Source: Caprella mutica (taxonomy: Eukaryota; Arthropoda; Malacostraca; Amphipoda; Caprellidae). From it: DNA of 64,000 nt. Every line of letters starts with the position of its first letter. Position 1 is the first letter of the stretch. Location: the NCBI GenBank assembly GCA_947561585.1, contig CANNZV010001616.1:120676-184675 (forward strand). Direction: 5' to 3'. Under the pieces are notes generated by a model. The model worked only from the letters and a program-made list of their open reading frames with translations, did not search any database and was not told the DNA's origin. This document shows positions 1-11,438 of the stretch, piece after piece. A program made the translations under genes and the position numbers.

Positions 1-703
1 TAATATCCTAAAGTTAAGTAGAATGTACTTGTTTCAATACTATGCTAAGATGTTCCCTATTCTGCATACTCAAAAATTGTAAAAAGCTATTAATAATTAC
101 TAGTGTACTTTCCGTTAAAGATAACGGGTCACCATCAATACCAATTTATAACCCGTTATTAGGTTACTTTTGATGAATTCAATTAAAATTAAATTTTCTG
201 CTTAGTATAATATATTTTATAGATAAAATGCATTTAAAAATTGAATTAAAACAGGGGAATTTAAATATCAAGTCAATATATTCCCGTGCGTATCATAGTT
301 ACATTCTTCATGTTTAATACCCGTCGTGTGAAAGCGGACACCAAATAAATAAATAAACACACGATGGAAATTATTAGTATAGATATACAGTGATAAAAAT
401 TAGTAATCTCAATTAGAGCAAGTTACGAATTATCGGACAGTTTCACATTTTCGATCATATACTACAACATATAAGAACAGAATGTATAATTTGACATCTT
501 AACTTGTTGTTTTATTTTGGGTCCATGATATATCGTATTATGGACACCATTTAAAACAACGAGTTAAAATGTGAAAATTCATATATGGTTTTCTTTATAC
601 AATCGAAATTTGGAACTGTCTAATAATTAGTAACATTTTTATATTTAAGAAGACAATATTTATCCATTAAAAATACAAATTACCTACTCTTTACTTTACA
701 TAC
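1..703 (-). other. Intron 2 of the POMGNT1-like gene
   Basis: AT-rich sequence with no further exon recognised. The next ILEI strand, expected to carry an FDTY-like motif, was looked for and not seen, so exon 3 probably lies outside the window. Confidence 0.4.
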
Positions 704-784
704 CTGGTCGAGGACTGCAATGTAGTATCCACCGTTATAAGTTTGCTCACCAGTGTCATCATCAGTGTCATCCATTAGTTCTAC
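704..784 (-). CDS. Exon 2 of the POMGNT1-like gene
   Basis: An 81-base exon bounded by a pyrimidine-rich acceptor (gttgctctcag|GTAG, AG at 786-785) and a donor CAG|GTATGT (703-698). It is open in the phase inherited from exon 1 and encodes a DDTDDDTGE acidic loop followed by a beta-strand-like YYIAVLDQ. Length, splice sites and phase all fit a real internal exon. It is too short to appear as a conventional ORF. Confidence 0.6.
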
Positions 785-1879
785 CTGAGAGCAACAGAGT
801 GTTGTAGTTTAAAAAAATGGAACTATATGTGGGTTTTATTATTGGTTATGATAGGTCAATCAGAATTTTTAATTAAAGGTCAGATAGGTTTTCAACCTTT
901 GTTAACAATCACTTTACGATTACTGTGAGTGTCAGATTGAATACTCGACGTTCTAAAACAGACGCTATGATTACATTAGCAATTAATTATAGTTGAATTA
1001 CTGTTAAGGATATATAGATAGAAAGACAGAAAAATTGTTTACACTAGCAATCACGAATGGAGGTCGTCATTCTTAAAAATCACTGAAATAGTAATAATAG
1101 TTTGTTGAAAAGTACAAAACGATACACAACGATTTACATAATAGGAAAGGAAAAAAATTAAGAACTAATTTGATTAATATTTTCAAGCATGTACGATTAA
1201 AAAATCTTCTTAGGCAAGAAAGGCAATTAGATTAAAATTAGTTTCACAATATAACGTGTTCATTTCGCCTGTACAACTCATAGAGGAATCAGTAAAAACA
1301 ACCACACAGCAATAAAACGATGATTCATCGCTTTGTGGAAGTGATCAATCAAATGATTATTGCCTGAAAATGAATATTACTGTAAGTGATAAATTAATTA
1401 GTGATCATTACTGACAGTGATGTTTACTGAGAATGATCAATTAAGTGATCATTACTCACACTCAGTATACTCACCTTCTTTTTGTTTATAGTTAGATACA
1501 CTTTATCAAAGTTGTTTATTACAGATATTAAAATTCTGGATGTAGTTTGTTGTTTCGGGGCAAAATCTTGACCTCCTTTCTGCAACAGTTGCCTCCCTGC
1601 GTAGTTGTTTAGGCCTCTTTTGTCGACACTTTTTAGGTTTTTATCATCACTAAACTTGTCAGCAATATTGTTGCTGTAAGTCGGGTTATAGAAAGAGTAC
1701 TTCCTAATTTTCGGTACTTCATACACTGACTCATTCTGATTATGTGTCCCATAATTATATATATCACTTTTAAATATTTTTCTATTGTTTATAACAATTC
1801 CATCTTTTGAACAGTCGGACACAACTGATAAGTATGATATAATTACCAGTGTTGTATCAAAATAATAGTACAATTTCAT
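704..1879 (-). CDS. POMGNT1-like gene, first two coding exons (partial; continues off the left edge)
   Basis: Exon 1 is 1879-1475 (135 codons) and exon 2 is 784-704 (27 codons), separated by a 690-bp phase-0 intron. The start ATG at 1879 is the first after an in-frame TGA 18 bases upstream. Residues 8-22 are hydrophobic, a signal peptide or type II anchor. Residues 23-114 are polar, with a KR pair at 87-88. Residues 115-162 (RILISVINNFDKVYLTINKK, an acidic stretch, then NGGYYIAVLDQ) match the opening strands of the ILEI/FAM3-type domain in the stem of POMGNT1, which has a KVYVAVDG stretch followed by a GxxVIVLNQ stretch. POMGNT1 is a Golgi GlcNAc-transferase acting on O-mannosyl glycans. The catalytic part would lie left of position 1. 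The splice structure is read directly; the family call rests on remembered family pattern. Another ILEI-domain protein is possible. Confidence 0.6.
785..1474 (-). other. Intron 1 of the POMGNT1-like gene
   Basis: 690 bp between the donor at 1474 and the acceptor at 785. It is AT-rich, including several short GTGATCA-like reiterations at 1340-1460 next to the donor. No nested feature recognised. Confidence 0.5.
1475..1879 (-). CDS. Exon 1 of the POMGNT1-like gene
   Basis: It runs from ATG (1879) to codon 135 and ends at a consensus donor AAG|GTGAGT (GT at 1474-1473). Read-through past the donor would stay open for 16 codons, but the next exon joins in frame, so the donor decides the end. The N-terminal hydrophobic run is short (about 15 residues). 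Confidence 0.6.
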
Positions 1880-3198
1880 TTCATTTGGTACATTTCACTT
1901 TTAACAACTTAAATCCTACTAATCTTTAGCAAATAGTGTTTTTGAAGATACAAGGAAAATGTCACAGATTTTCCTGGTAACCACTCACTCTATCTGTAGT
2001 CTAGATACTGAAAGAAATAATAATTTCGCGTATTTTATCCTCCTAATATTATAGACTCAATTTTCCTCAAATACATCGTCGTGAAGGCACAGAGTAATTT
2101 TTTTATAATTTATTTGAAATGAGACTAAGCTAATTCGAAAACTAAATTTAGTTTAACTTGGTGGTAAAATTTGTTAGTTATAATGAGTTTTTTTTAACAT
2201 TTAATGCTTGAATCACCCAAATAAAGAAGGTTTACGAAAATGTCAAAAAATAATTCGGGAACATCACTGCATAGAATAATATTAACGGTTTTATTTTCAA
2301 TTACTTGGTATTTAAAAGCATGCATCCAGCTATTAATTTTTTTTTTAAACCTATTTTCTCAGATGTTGAATAAGTATTAAAATAATTCCAGCGTCATTTT
2401 CATATTGAATATTTTAACATCATATATGATATATAAATAATCATTAATGATATAAAATAGTTCTGTTGAAATCACTGTTACCTATGCCAGTTTACCTTCA
2501 TAATTACTTAAAACTCAATTAAATTTGAGAAATATTTACGCTCTACTTAATAATAAGATATTCTGAATAATAATTATGAATATCACAAGTATGTGTTATA
2601 ATAAAATGGGATAATAATGTATCCTGGTATAAGTCTTTGAAAGGGTCTCTTGACACAATTTGAAACAAAGTAACGAGAATTAAGATAATTAATTTTAATT
2701 CTGTGAATGAGAATAGGTTTTTCAAAGCGATCAAATATAAAAATAATTCAAATGAGTGTAACATGACTGACAATCTCCTGCAAACTCTTTAAACAATCTT
2801 ACACTAAATGACAGGTAGGTCAAACTAGGAGATAAAGATATAAATATATCGGTCCATAGAGGACCATACAAAAATATATGATGGGAAAGATTTAAACTAA
2901 ACGGGAAATCCATATTATTATGAGGTTATTTAAACTCAATGTTGAAGGTTTTATCAGGTTTCAAGCTTTCGAATAGAAAGATTTCTATTCATCATCAGGA
3001 GAAAGGTGGAAAACCTCGACCTGACAATGAATTTTATGACCAATGGTTGTATGTTGGATACCGTCTTTCTATTTCAGCTATCTATCTTTTTGTTTATCAT
3101 TATTAATTAATATATTAAAAATCGAAATATGAAACCAAAATTAGAAAAATTGGATACTACCTATAGTTACTGTTGACAACATTCATTATCTAGAAAAA
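1880..3198. other. Upstream region of the POMGNT1-like gene; AT-rich with relic repeats
   Basis: This should contain the 5' UTR and promoter of the minus-strand gene, but no TATA/initiator pair could be chosen. A diverged minus-strand copy of the dispersed core repeat lies at about 2815-2870. The stretch 2930-3030 contains a small stem (cgaatagaaag/tttctattc). No coding potential seen. Confidence 0.35.
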
Positions 3199-3546
3199 TT
3201 CTACTTTCTTTATATTTGTAACAAGCTATAGAGACGCGATAATTAAATAACGTTCAACCTCTGTAACTAGCTATATGTCTATTTATTTCTGTTCATTTTT
3301 CTGCATTTTAAAATTGGACACATGTGACCAAGAGAACACATAGGACCAAGAGGACACATGGGATCAATAGGACACACATAAAAACTACAATTATAATAAT
3401 TTAAAAAAATGATAATTTAAAAAAAATGATGAAACTAATAAAATACAGAAAAATGAACAGAAATGAATAGACATATAGCTAGTTACAGAGGTTGAACATT
3501 TTTTTTCGCGCCTCTATAGCTTGTTACAAATATAAAGAAAGTAGAA
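3199..3546. mobile_element. Long-inverted-repeat (foldback-like) MITE
   Basis: The left arm 3199-3316 is repeated as its reverse complement at 3431-3546 with a few substitutions and small indels. The terminal sequence TTCTACTTTCTTTATATTTG is perfect in both arms. The loop of about 115 bp carries a short minisatellite. No TSD could be fixed. Confidence 0.65.
3327..3378 (+). repeat. Short tandem repeat, ~18 bp x 3
   Basis: Three imperfect units of the form gaccaagaggacacatagg fill the loop of the surrounding inverted repeat. Confidence 0.6.
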
Positions 3547-5117
3547 TATCTGTACTTCAAAAAATTGAATGAAATGCAAGTACTATAAATAAAAAAACAA
3601 ATTTACTTTACTTCAATTGAAATTTATAATATCAAATTGACAACCATGACAAAAAATCGAAGAAATCACCTTTTACTTAAAAAAATATTATTTAAATCAT
3701 TTATATTTGCAGCACAACTTCTACGATGGAAAACTATAGCAAAATATATTCATTATCTCTAATTTGGCTCAACCTGAGAGTATTTGGACCAATTTGATGG
3801 CATTTATCGTCTCTTACAAGCTGTGTAACATGCATTCTGAATGTATGAGCCATAATTTCAAAACTTGAACAATAATCGGGTCACTAATTGGTCGAGTAAA
3901 CTAATAAGTTTTGCCTAAACAATACTTCCAGTATCTTCGTGATAAAACTATTCACCCCAATAATTTTTGTACCTAAATAAGAAGAAAATATTGAACATTT
4001 CCCCTTAATTACCCATCGACAATTTATCAGATTTTATCTATTCCGATGTGATGGTTAATGGTTTTGGTTCACAGCCAATTAAATGTTATTCATACAGTTT
4101 ATTGCCGGTAATACAGATATTTGTTATTAATACAGTTAATTGTTATTTATATAGATTGACTATTATTAAACTGTATAATATTCACCTGGAGAGGTAATTC
4201 ATTTAATTTTGTAAATTATAGGCAGCTAAAATTCATAAGAGAGTAGAAAGAAAAGTAAGTGTACCTATCTGGTGTGGTAGGAACTATTTAAGACTATTTA
4301 TTTTTGGATAGTCCTATATGGACCAATCTTTACATCTTTATCTCCTTATTTGAACTATCTCTGTCATTTTAAATAAAAATGGTTTGCAGAGTTCATAAGA
4401 AAATCCCAGTCATGTTCACACTGACTTACATTTTGCAGTTTTGATTTTTTTTGAAAAAATTTTATTATTGAAGTTATGGTTCTGAAACTTTATATGTATA
4501 TATAAAATTGAATTATCTATAGTTTTTGTTCATGACATTTTTTCAATTAGACCCATAGAAAACGAGTTATTCGAATTTCGAACAAATTTCGAACCATTTT
4601 CAAAAACCACACGCTATAAAGCAATTATTTACACAATAAAAATAAATGATAAAATTTTGAGATTTCTTCGGGGGCGGCCCTCTTACATTTTTCAGTTTTG
4701 ATTGAATATAATAACGTATTCTCATTCACAGATTTATATTTTAAGAAAAGTATCGCTACTAATTTGGTTCAGATTGTGTCCAGAGACTCTTTCAAAGAGA
4801 AATACCAAATTAGTTGGCTATGGAGAAGAAATGATGTATATTTATCTCTGATATTAATATTTATATAGCTTGAGGAAATAATTACTTTAGACTGATACGA
4901 ATTTACAGAAATTACTTCATGTTGTAAGGATGAGAGATGAGTGGTTTGTTTAATGAAGTCAGTCAATGTTGGTATTATTTAAAACTCTCTTTCTGGAGTT
5001 ATAGTTTTTATTATTGAATAATTGTAATTATCTTTGAAAGGTCCACATTGGACCACTATAATATCATATATAAGATTTTCAATCGTTTACCTTATTTTAC
5101 CTCACTTCACTCGTGCA
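3547..5117. repeat. Block of old dispersed repeats
   Basis: A diverged copy of the core repeat is at 4305-4375 (gtcctatatggaccaatctt). A second module at 4760-5117 contains tgtccagagactctttcaaa and recurs at 28,990-29,325 and 40,800-41,150. Two 19-base near-identical direct repeats (acatttt-cagttttgatt) at 4432 and 4686 bracket about 250 bp and may mark an old insertion. No genes. Confidence 0.5.
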
Positions 5118-5118
5118 G
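5090..5118 (+). repeat. Truncated tRNA-derived SINE-like module
   Basis: Only the 5' half (tacctcacttcactcgtgca) survives. It breaks off where sequence shared with the flank of the DDE transposon copy at 39 kb begins. Confidence 0.4.
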
Positions 5119-5235
5119 TATGGTTTTGACTATTTTTGCTGCAGCCAATGATTGAATATTGTGATTAAGTTAATACCTATCAGTCTATTAGACTTGATAT
5201 ACAGCTTATGGACTATACAATACATCCACTGACAC
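5119..5235. repeat. 117-bp segment shared with the 38,964-39,077 region
   Basis: The segment beginning atggtttt-gact and containing gctgcagccaatgattgaat precedes the DDE-transposon body both here and at 39 kb, in the same orientation. It is either part of the element or a flank copied with it. Confidence 0.55.
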
Positions 5236-5389
5236 ACTGTGTTCCATTAGAAACGACATTTTTAAATTGCGAATTAGAAGCACTTCTAATGAATCAATTG
5301 TCATCATAGATACACCACTTTGATGGAAAAGAAAGTATTACTATTAATCATTTATTGTCCTACATATATGGCTATATCATATGAACCAC

Positions 5390-6660
5390 ATCTCCTGTGG
5401 CCCGACAGAAGTTGTTGAAATGAACTCCTCCAGCCTGAAGACAGAACGAAACAAACTTCGCAAAATTCTTTCAAATTTCTTAGGGGTCTCCGGGTTATCC
5501 CTTTCAGCGAAACTTTAAACCCTTTGTATAAGAGACACAATGGAATATTCTTTTTCATATATAAACTCGAGTTTGTGCAGCAGCCAAGAAGTGAAAATCC
5601 AAAGGGTTGAGATATTGATTGTGTGCTGGCCAGGAATTTTCCGTTCTTCTGCTAATGAATCGACCTCTAACCTTTTCAATGAGAAATTCTAGAACTGCAT
5701 TTGTTCAATGTGGTGGAGCTCCGTCTTGCATCCACCAAAGTGAAGAACCAGATGCAGTATGGGCCAAATAATGGGTGCCAGTTTGGTATGCAATCTGGGA
5801 GTTTAATGTGATCTGATAATATATTTTATTTGTATTTATTTTAATAATTATGATAATTTTTCTTTTCAGGTAACTGTGATACAAAACAAACAATGTAGAC
5901 GAGATGATATTGTCACAATGCATTAAAAGTTAAGAAAAACATACATTAATTGCTTATTTCTACTCTATATTGAATATATTCAAATAAGTTTGGTAGGATG
6001 TAGTTTATATAACGATATTTTCATGAAGTATTTCCATAATAAGGCTTTGCGTATGTAAATGGTATATAATTATTTAAGGAAATAAAATACTATATATATT
6101 TGGTATCTCGTATACCTGTTTGTATCTTTTATATTTGCTAATAAATTCTAAATAGATCGCATGCCAAACCAGTAAATGATGATCAGATCGCATAGCAAAC
6201 TAGCACCAAATAATGTCCTGTAGCAATCTGAGATATAAAACACCATTGACAAGTTGCCATCATCATCAAGGAATGCATGAACGATTAGATCCATTCAATT
6301 AATAATGGCAACAAAGATATTACCTTAGCATCATACCTATCATTTATTCAGTTGCCTGACGATCCTCCACAACGGAGTTATGGTTGATGAAATCTGCTGA
6401 GAAACTGGGGGTTCTGGGGGGTTCTTCATAGAAACTCTTCACCTCCTGAATCACTGTTTCTGTTCTTTTGGGTTTTGTTATCATTTGCTTTTCTTGCGAA
6501 TAGAACCAGTTTCATTTATTAGACCACGAACTCTTGTGAACTTTTTCAGGTGGTAATATTTAGCCGCCCTTCAACTTGTCAAGGAGTGAAGCATGTATTT
6601 TCGACATACTGTTGAAGAAGAAGGTGTTTTGGTAAACTACAGAGTACAGGACGATGCATT
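5390..6660 (-). pseudogene. Transposase pseudogene (DDE, QDGAPPH type), interrupted
   Basis: Reading the minus strand from about 5770 gives SSLWWMQDGAPPH, a stop, then VRGRFISRRTENSWPAHNQY and LNPLDFHFLA. QDGAPPH contains the second catalytic Asp of this transposase class. The third motif, normally SPDL, reads NQYL, so that Asp is lost. Further C-terminal reading (KEFCEVCFVL) is in another frame, and N-terminal remnants lie beyond the nested MITE near 6380-6660. Stops, frameshifts and the insertion make it non-functional. Confidence 0.65.
5774..6207. mobile_element. MITE with 8-bp target duplication (hAT-like)
   Basis: The ends GGTGCCAGTTTGGTATGC and its near-perfect inverse flank 434 bp. 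AAATAATG is present immediately on each side (5766-5773 and 6208-6215). The related transposase copy at 39.5 kb has a single uninterrupted ccAAATAATGtcc, which is the empty site. An 8-bp duplication is typical of hAT (also of P) elements. Confidence 0.8.
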
Positions 6661-6805
6661 TATTCTCAAATTCAAAAACATTTTTAAGGTTTAAGAGAAA
6701 TGTTAATATTAATACGATAAAATCCATTCTTTATACCTTATGAACATAATGATTTCCTCCCATTTCGCAATTTAAAAAATGATGTTTCTGACGGAACACA
6801 AAGTA

Positions 6806-7368
6806 AGCATGTTCAAAGCAATTAAAATAACTGACCAGTCTGAGGAATTATCCGTATATTTTTTCAGAAACGTTTATTTTTTTTGAAAAGTGCCTTGACC
6901 GAATCCTAGATACGCACCTGTCTCCAACCCCACTCCATTCTTGTAATTTGGGTGATTGACGTTCATACTATCAACAGTTGGTTAGTGTTGCTGAACGACA
7001 CACAACGGCTGAAGTCGCTAGAAAACCTTTATACAGTATTATATACTTAATAATTGTTTATATTGTATATTTGTTTACATTTAAATCGTACCACAGCAAA
7101 TTCATTTACCTTTCAAAATGTAGCTTAATGAAATAGCTTATGTAAATTGTAAATGATTTTGATTATCCTTGTGCATCTTAAAATTAGATGACAATATCAA
7201 TAAATAAAAATAATTCAATGAGTTACAGTTACATTAATATAAATTTATTGAGAAATTATTGTGAAATGTTTCTCGTTCATCCTATTTTATTTAAATGAAA
7301 AAATCTATTCCATTTATCACACTTAGCTAGGATCTATTTCAATTTCATGTTAAAAATGTCGATATAAT
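6806..7368. other. AT-rich stretch, no gene seen
   Basis: No coding potential or clear repeat boundary was recognised here. Confidence 0.3.
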
Positions 7369-7584
7369 ATGTGGAGTACTATCGCAAATAACGTTTCATC
7401 ATCGCACACCACGTGTGTGACTGACAATCACTCAACTCGTCAACCTATGGCTAGCATTGACAGATTCCATAGCGTGGACGTGATGAAGAGAGCAAAAGAG
7501 AGCAACTTTTGTGGTGGGGAGGGAGGATATTTGGTAATTGACAGTCACGTCCACAGTCAAAACTGATAGTGTAAACGCTGCCTT
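7369..7584. mobile_element. Probable DNA-transposon end
   Basis: The segment is clearly richer in G+C than its surroundings and ends in gtttacgctgcc-type sequence (actgatagtgtaaacgctgcc). Internal inverted words (gtggacgtga / tcacgtccac) suggest a foldable terminus. The open frame across it lacks any recognisable protein signature. The left boundary is uncertain. Confidence 0.35.
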
Positions 7585-7754
7585 AGGAGTTTCATAACTA
7601 AATGACTTGCTGAAATATTACAGAAAACTGTAAATAGAAAATGCAGCAACTGTAGCACTTTAATATCTCTAAAATAGTTTCGCATGCTGTAGCATAGACA
7701 AAAATATCCTTAAGTAGAATTTTATGTGCTTTGTATGCGAAATAGGTTAATGCC

Positions 7755-7787
7755 TATAAAGCATAGATCATCTATGCTTTTATAGCT
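7755..7787. repeat. Perfect-stem hairpin
   Basis: CTATAAAGCATAGAT is followed one base later by its near-complete inverse ATCTATGCTTTTATAG. Further gcatagaaa/gcatagac words nearby suggest a small decayed repeat. Confidence 0.6.
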
Positions 7788-8079
7788 TTCTATGCTGTTA
7801 TTCTGTTAGAGCATAGAAATCCGGGCTCTGCTAATAACCAATGATAGTCCAGAAGATATGAGGAACTAAAATGTGACTAAGAATATTGGAGCACATTGAC
7901 TGACTGCAATAAACAAACAGATCAACGAAAATATATTTTACAAATAAGATTAAATGATTCTTTATTAATTAAATAGAAAGTAATTAGTGACGAAACATGA
8001 AAGTTTTAATATTTTCACTAAATTTGTATCCATTCTATAAAATCTAAATATTTTGGTACTTGTAATGTAATGGTATATC
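7788..8079. repeat. Dispersed repeat fragment
   Basis: The stretch around 7840-7930 (agtccagaagatatgaggaa) recurs at about 30,610, 41,410 and, inverted, 54,090. No coding potential. Confidence 0.5.
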
Positions 8080-8689
8080 GTTTGATGGATGTAAAATTAA
8101 TTTTATTAATTAAAATTAATTTTATGAATTGCAATTGAGGTTACAACTAATCTTGATATTACCTATTCCGATTCTGATTACTCTAACGTCACATATTATT
8201 CAAGTAAAATTAAGATTTTCAAGGCGTCTAACTTATTTATTAAATTCTATATTCATAAAAAACATTAGCTCCTTTTCGTAATGAATACATAATTTTATCT
8301 GTAAATACACTGGGGCAAACGAATACGAAGTACCTACAATTTCAGTGTTTGAGTTCGACATTTTAAAAGTGGTAGAAAAACACGTTCCATGTATTCTCTT
8401 GAGTTTGTATCTAAGAAAGTAATCGTTACCAAATTGATCTTAGCAAACAATTGAGTAAAGACAAATTAAGATGCAAGGTTTAATTGAAATTATGAATTTG
8501 TTGCAATTACTTCTCAAAAACTTTGCAGTATGAAAAAATTATGCTTCACTTTTCAACAATAAATTTTATTTGATACGAAATAATCAAGAAGTTGAAATCA
8601 ACAGAAATTAAGGTTTCTCTGCATGTATTTCTATTGACATTAATAAACACTCAATTTCATTATACGAATCACATTAATATCATTTTATG

Positions 8690-8797
8690 TATTTTCACTG
8701 ACACGAAATAACAAGAGTAAAGAATTGATCTCTCATAACGCTATCAGTAACTAATTTGTTAGCGGTGTTTATTTTCGTTAGGTTTATTATGAATAAT
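8690..8797 (+). repeat. Second conserved dispersed block (copy 1)
   Basis: Contains ttcactgacacgaaataaca, atcagtaactaatttgttag and tattttcgttaggtttatta. Close copies lie at 34.3, 50.0 (inverted) and 56.2 kb. Confidence 0.8.
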
Positions 8798-8993
8798 AAT
8801 TTTCAACAAGATATTCATACAGTTTATTGTTGTTTATGAAGAGTGACGAGTATCAACTGTATAATTATTATCTGAGTAAAAGAGACATAAGACTTATTTC
8901 GTAAATTGGTGTCAGGTAAAATATATAATTAACCCAGAAAGAAATAAGATAAATAATATCAATGCCGATTATATTACTGATTTTCATATCTTT

Positions 8994-9098
8994 GGAGAGT
9001 CCTCTATGGACCAATCTTTACATCAGAAGTTCATCTCCTTGTTTGAACTGACATTAAATCACGCAATTATTAACATTGCAAATAATCTGTCTTGAGAA
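8994..9098 (+). repeat. Core repeat R1, copy 1
   Basis: A 105-bp conserved box beginning ggagagtcctctatggacca and ending ataatctgtcttgaga. This copy matches the consensus almost perfectly. Confidence 0.85.
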
Positions 9099-9500
9099 GC
9101 GCAGTTAATTCACCTTAAGATGTGGCTTATAATCAGTTTAATGATAACAGTTGGCAATGTTTCAAATTGCAAATGGAAAAAAAAATTCTAATTAAAGTTT
9201 GGTTTGTGTAAGATGTAACAAAACTGTTGTAGCGCAGCCTGTACAAAATATTGAATAGAAATATAATTGTAAAGGATTTTGTTTTACTTATATTACCATT
9301 CTGACAGCTTCAATTTCATTTAAGTAAACGAAAAACGAAAGAATATTCGGAAAAAATTTCTAAAAATTTGATTGGTTTATTATAAAATTCATAAAATAAA
9401 TTATCTTTTTCTTGTCAGAAATTACTATTGGTAGAAAATAAGTTTCAACCTTTCTGTATCATTATAATGTAAGATTATTAATCACTATAAAACCAGAAAA

Positions 9501-9731
9501 ATGTTCGAAAAGTATATTGATGGGAATACTATACTTGAAACGCTGGGATACAAGTTAACGATTGAAAGTAATTCTATAAAAAAAGGAACACTTTTAGCCA
9601 TCAAACCAACTACATCCCACTGTGTCTGCTTTTTCTATAATGTGAAATACTATCAAATGCCAATAGTCATCTGCTTAATGCTTATTACAATGTGTTTTTG
9701 CAATCCTTGTAACCTCTGCAACTTCATATAA
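9501..9731 (+). CDS. Small ORF duplicated at 49,115-49,345; possible SAM-domain-like exon
   Basis: The 76-codon ORF begins MFEKYIDGNTILETLGYKL. The FxxxxIDGxxxL pattern followed by a later KKGTLLAI resembles the second half of a SAM domain, which is a weak resemblance. Comparing it with its inverted twin, the first 60 codons differ only at three synonymous sites, while the last 16 codons carry five amino-acid changes. A possible acceptor (aaaaccag) precedes the ATG. It may be a fragment of a duplicated gene or merely a conserved stretch of a repeat. Expression is unproven. Confidence 0.3.
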   Translation: MFEKYIDGNTILETLGYKLTIESNSIKKGTLLAIKPTTSHCVCFFYNVKYYQMPIVICLMLITMCFCNPCNLCNFI

Positions 9732-10135
9732 TCGCACTAGGTGCTGCTCTGTGAATCTCCAGTCTGGATAGTAGTGTGATGTACATCCTAATTAATATTT
9801 AGAACACCTTAAAAAAATTTTGTCTCTGAAATTCCATTTTTCAATTAGCAATGAATTATACAGTAAATTTTATAATAAATATTCTTTTTGGAACTTTAAC
9901 TCTCTTTCAGAATCAGAGTTATATGGCTGAAGTATAACTATAATTAGGTACAAAGTGATGGAAGAAGCAGTGAGGTATGAATAAGCACTTAAGCAGTCCA
10001 TAAATCCAGATATAAATAGAATAATATTTTTCAATATATAAATTATATACATATTCATGCATAGCTGATAATTTGAACTACTGGAAGTGCAAAGATATAG
10101 AAAATGTAATAGAAAACATTGACAATGTTAAACAT

Positions 10136-11438
10136 AGTTTGATATTTTGAGTATATAAAATATCTTGCAAGTAAAATGAATTAAATATTGGTATTAGGAA
10201 CTGGTGTGAGCTAGAGAGTCGAGATATAACTCATTCAAAAGATAAAGAAAGCAATTGCCTCAATAGGAATCGAATCCCTGACCTCTAGTACAGTAAACTG
10301 ATAGACTGCATGAGTAAAGTGAGGTAAAATAAGGGAAACGATTTGCAACCAGATACATGAGATTATTATTGTGTATCTAACATGGACCTTTCCAAGAGAA
10401 AGACTTTAATGTAAGAAAGTGAGTAATGAAGGAAAGAGACTTTTAAAACATATCAATATTGACTGACTTCATTGAACAAAAAGGTTAATTAGTGTACACA
10501 ACCATTGTTATCATTCATCCGTACAATGTGATGTAACTTTGAATTTTCGTATCAGTCAAAATTAATTAGTTTCATCAAATCATTCACTTATTTAATATCA
10601 GAGGTAAATATACTTCAACAAATTAATCTGGTAAAAAAATACGATTCTTTAAAAAATGTATTAGTATAATTTAAATCATTCTTTCAATATGTGGATGTTT
10701 TAAGCCTTAGACTAGAACATAACAAGAACATCTCTTAGCATGATGTTCGTGGTATCCGTTTCTCATATTTTGGTAAATTCTATCCCTGCAGACGGTTACA
10801 TGCAGGAATGCTTAAAATATTTTAGGAAATGATAGAAATAATATTTTGTCTTCTAGGGTATATCATACAAATATTATTCTCAGGAATGATAAGTATATTT
10901 CTTGCTATCTATATGGTTTGATCACTTAAAACCTAAGGTAAAATTAATAAGCATAGGGACTCATGCCAGTTTTTACTGATATGAAATTACAAAAGTAAAT
11001 GATTGATTTATAAGTACAAATAGATTTACACCATCAAATCTAATCATGGCCTACTTAACTATAGTTAAGTAGACCGTGATCTAATACGTATACAACAGGT
11101 TGAGGTATACAACAGTATACATGCCAAAATTATATTATTGGCACCGTAAATAAACACTAATTGGTTTATTTAACAAATGAGTACTGTATTGCCAAAACAA
11201 AACTTCCAGAATCTGCATTCTAAAAATATTCACCCCAATAATTTATCGTACCCAGATCTGAATAAAATATTGAATATTGCCCTTTAGTTATCCATCGAGA
11301 ATGTAAACGAAAATTATCTGATTTGTTCGATGTGATGTGTATGGTTCACAACCAATTAATTGCTATTCATATAGTTTATTACAAGCAGATATTTGTTATC
11401 AAAACTGTTTATCGTTATTTAAAAGGAGTGACTAGTAT
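10136..11438. repeat. Block of dispersed repeats
   Basis: Includes the SINE-like module at 10,252-10,335 and an inverted relative (10,340-10,640) of the tgtccagagactctttcaaa module. The stretch 11,160-11,300 recurs at 35.4, 37.1, 40.2 and 57.4 kb (attcaccccaataatttatc). No gene. Confidence 0.5.
10252..10335 (-). repeat. tRNA-derived SINE-like module
   Basis: On the minus strand the order is tacctcactttactcatgca (degenerate A box), actgtact (anticodon-like loop) and GGGATTCGATTCC (B box). It resembles a decayed tRNA-Tyr. Six relatives lie in the window. Confidence 0.5.

Larger units (their letters stand above)
5236..6805 (-). mobile_element. Degenerate DDE transposon, copy A
   Basis: The left end CACTGTGTTCCATTAGAAAC and the reverse complement of the right end (ctttgtgttccgtcagaaac) form an inverted repeat extending into aaattgcgaa on both sides. 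The body carries a minus-strand transposase relic and a nested MITE at 5774-6207. Two relatives lie at 37.7-39.7 kb. The type fits IS630/Tc1/mariner-like insect transposons with QDGAPPH and SPDLxPLDF motifs. Confidence 0.65.
8080..10135 (+). repeat. Left arm of a long inverted duplication
   Basis: From ggatgtaaaattaa near 8084 to gttaaacata near 10,132 this region matches the reverse complement of about 47,185-50,720, with scattered substitutions and small indels. The right arm carries an additional 1.5-kb insertion. Matching landmarks include a 76-codon ORF, the core repeat and the second conserved block, in the same order. Confidence 0.85.

Noticed and set aside
7369..7566. 65-codon plus-strand ORF as a gene
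   Set aside because: It coincides with a G+C-rich transposon-like terminus and has no protein signature.
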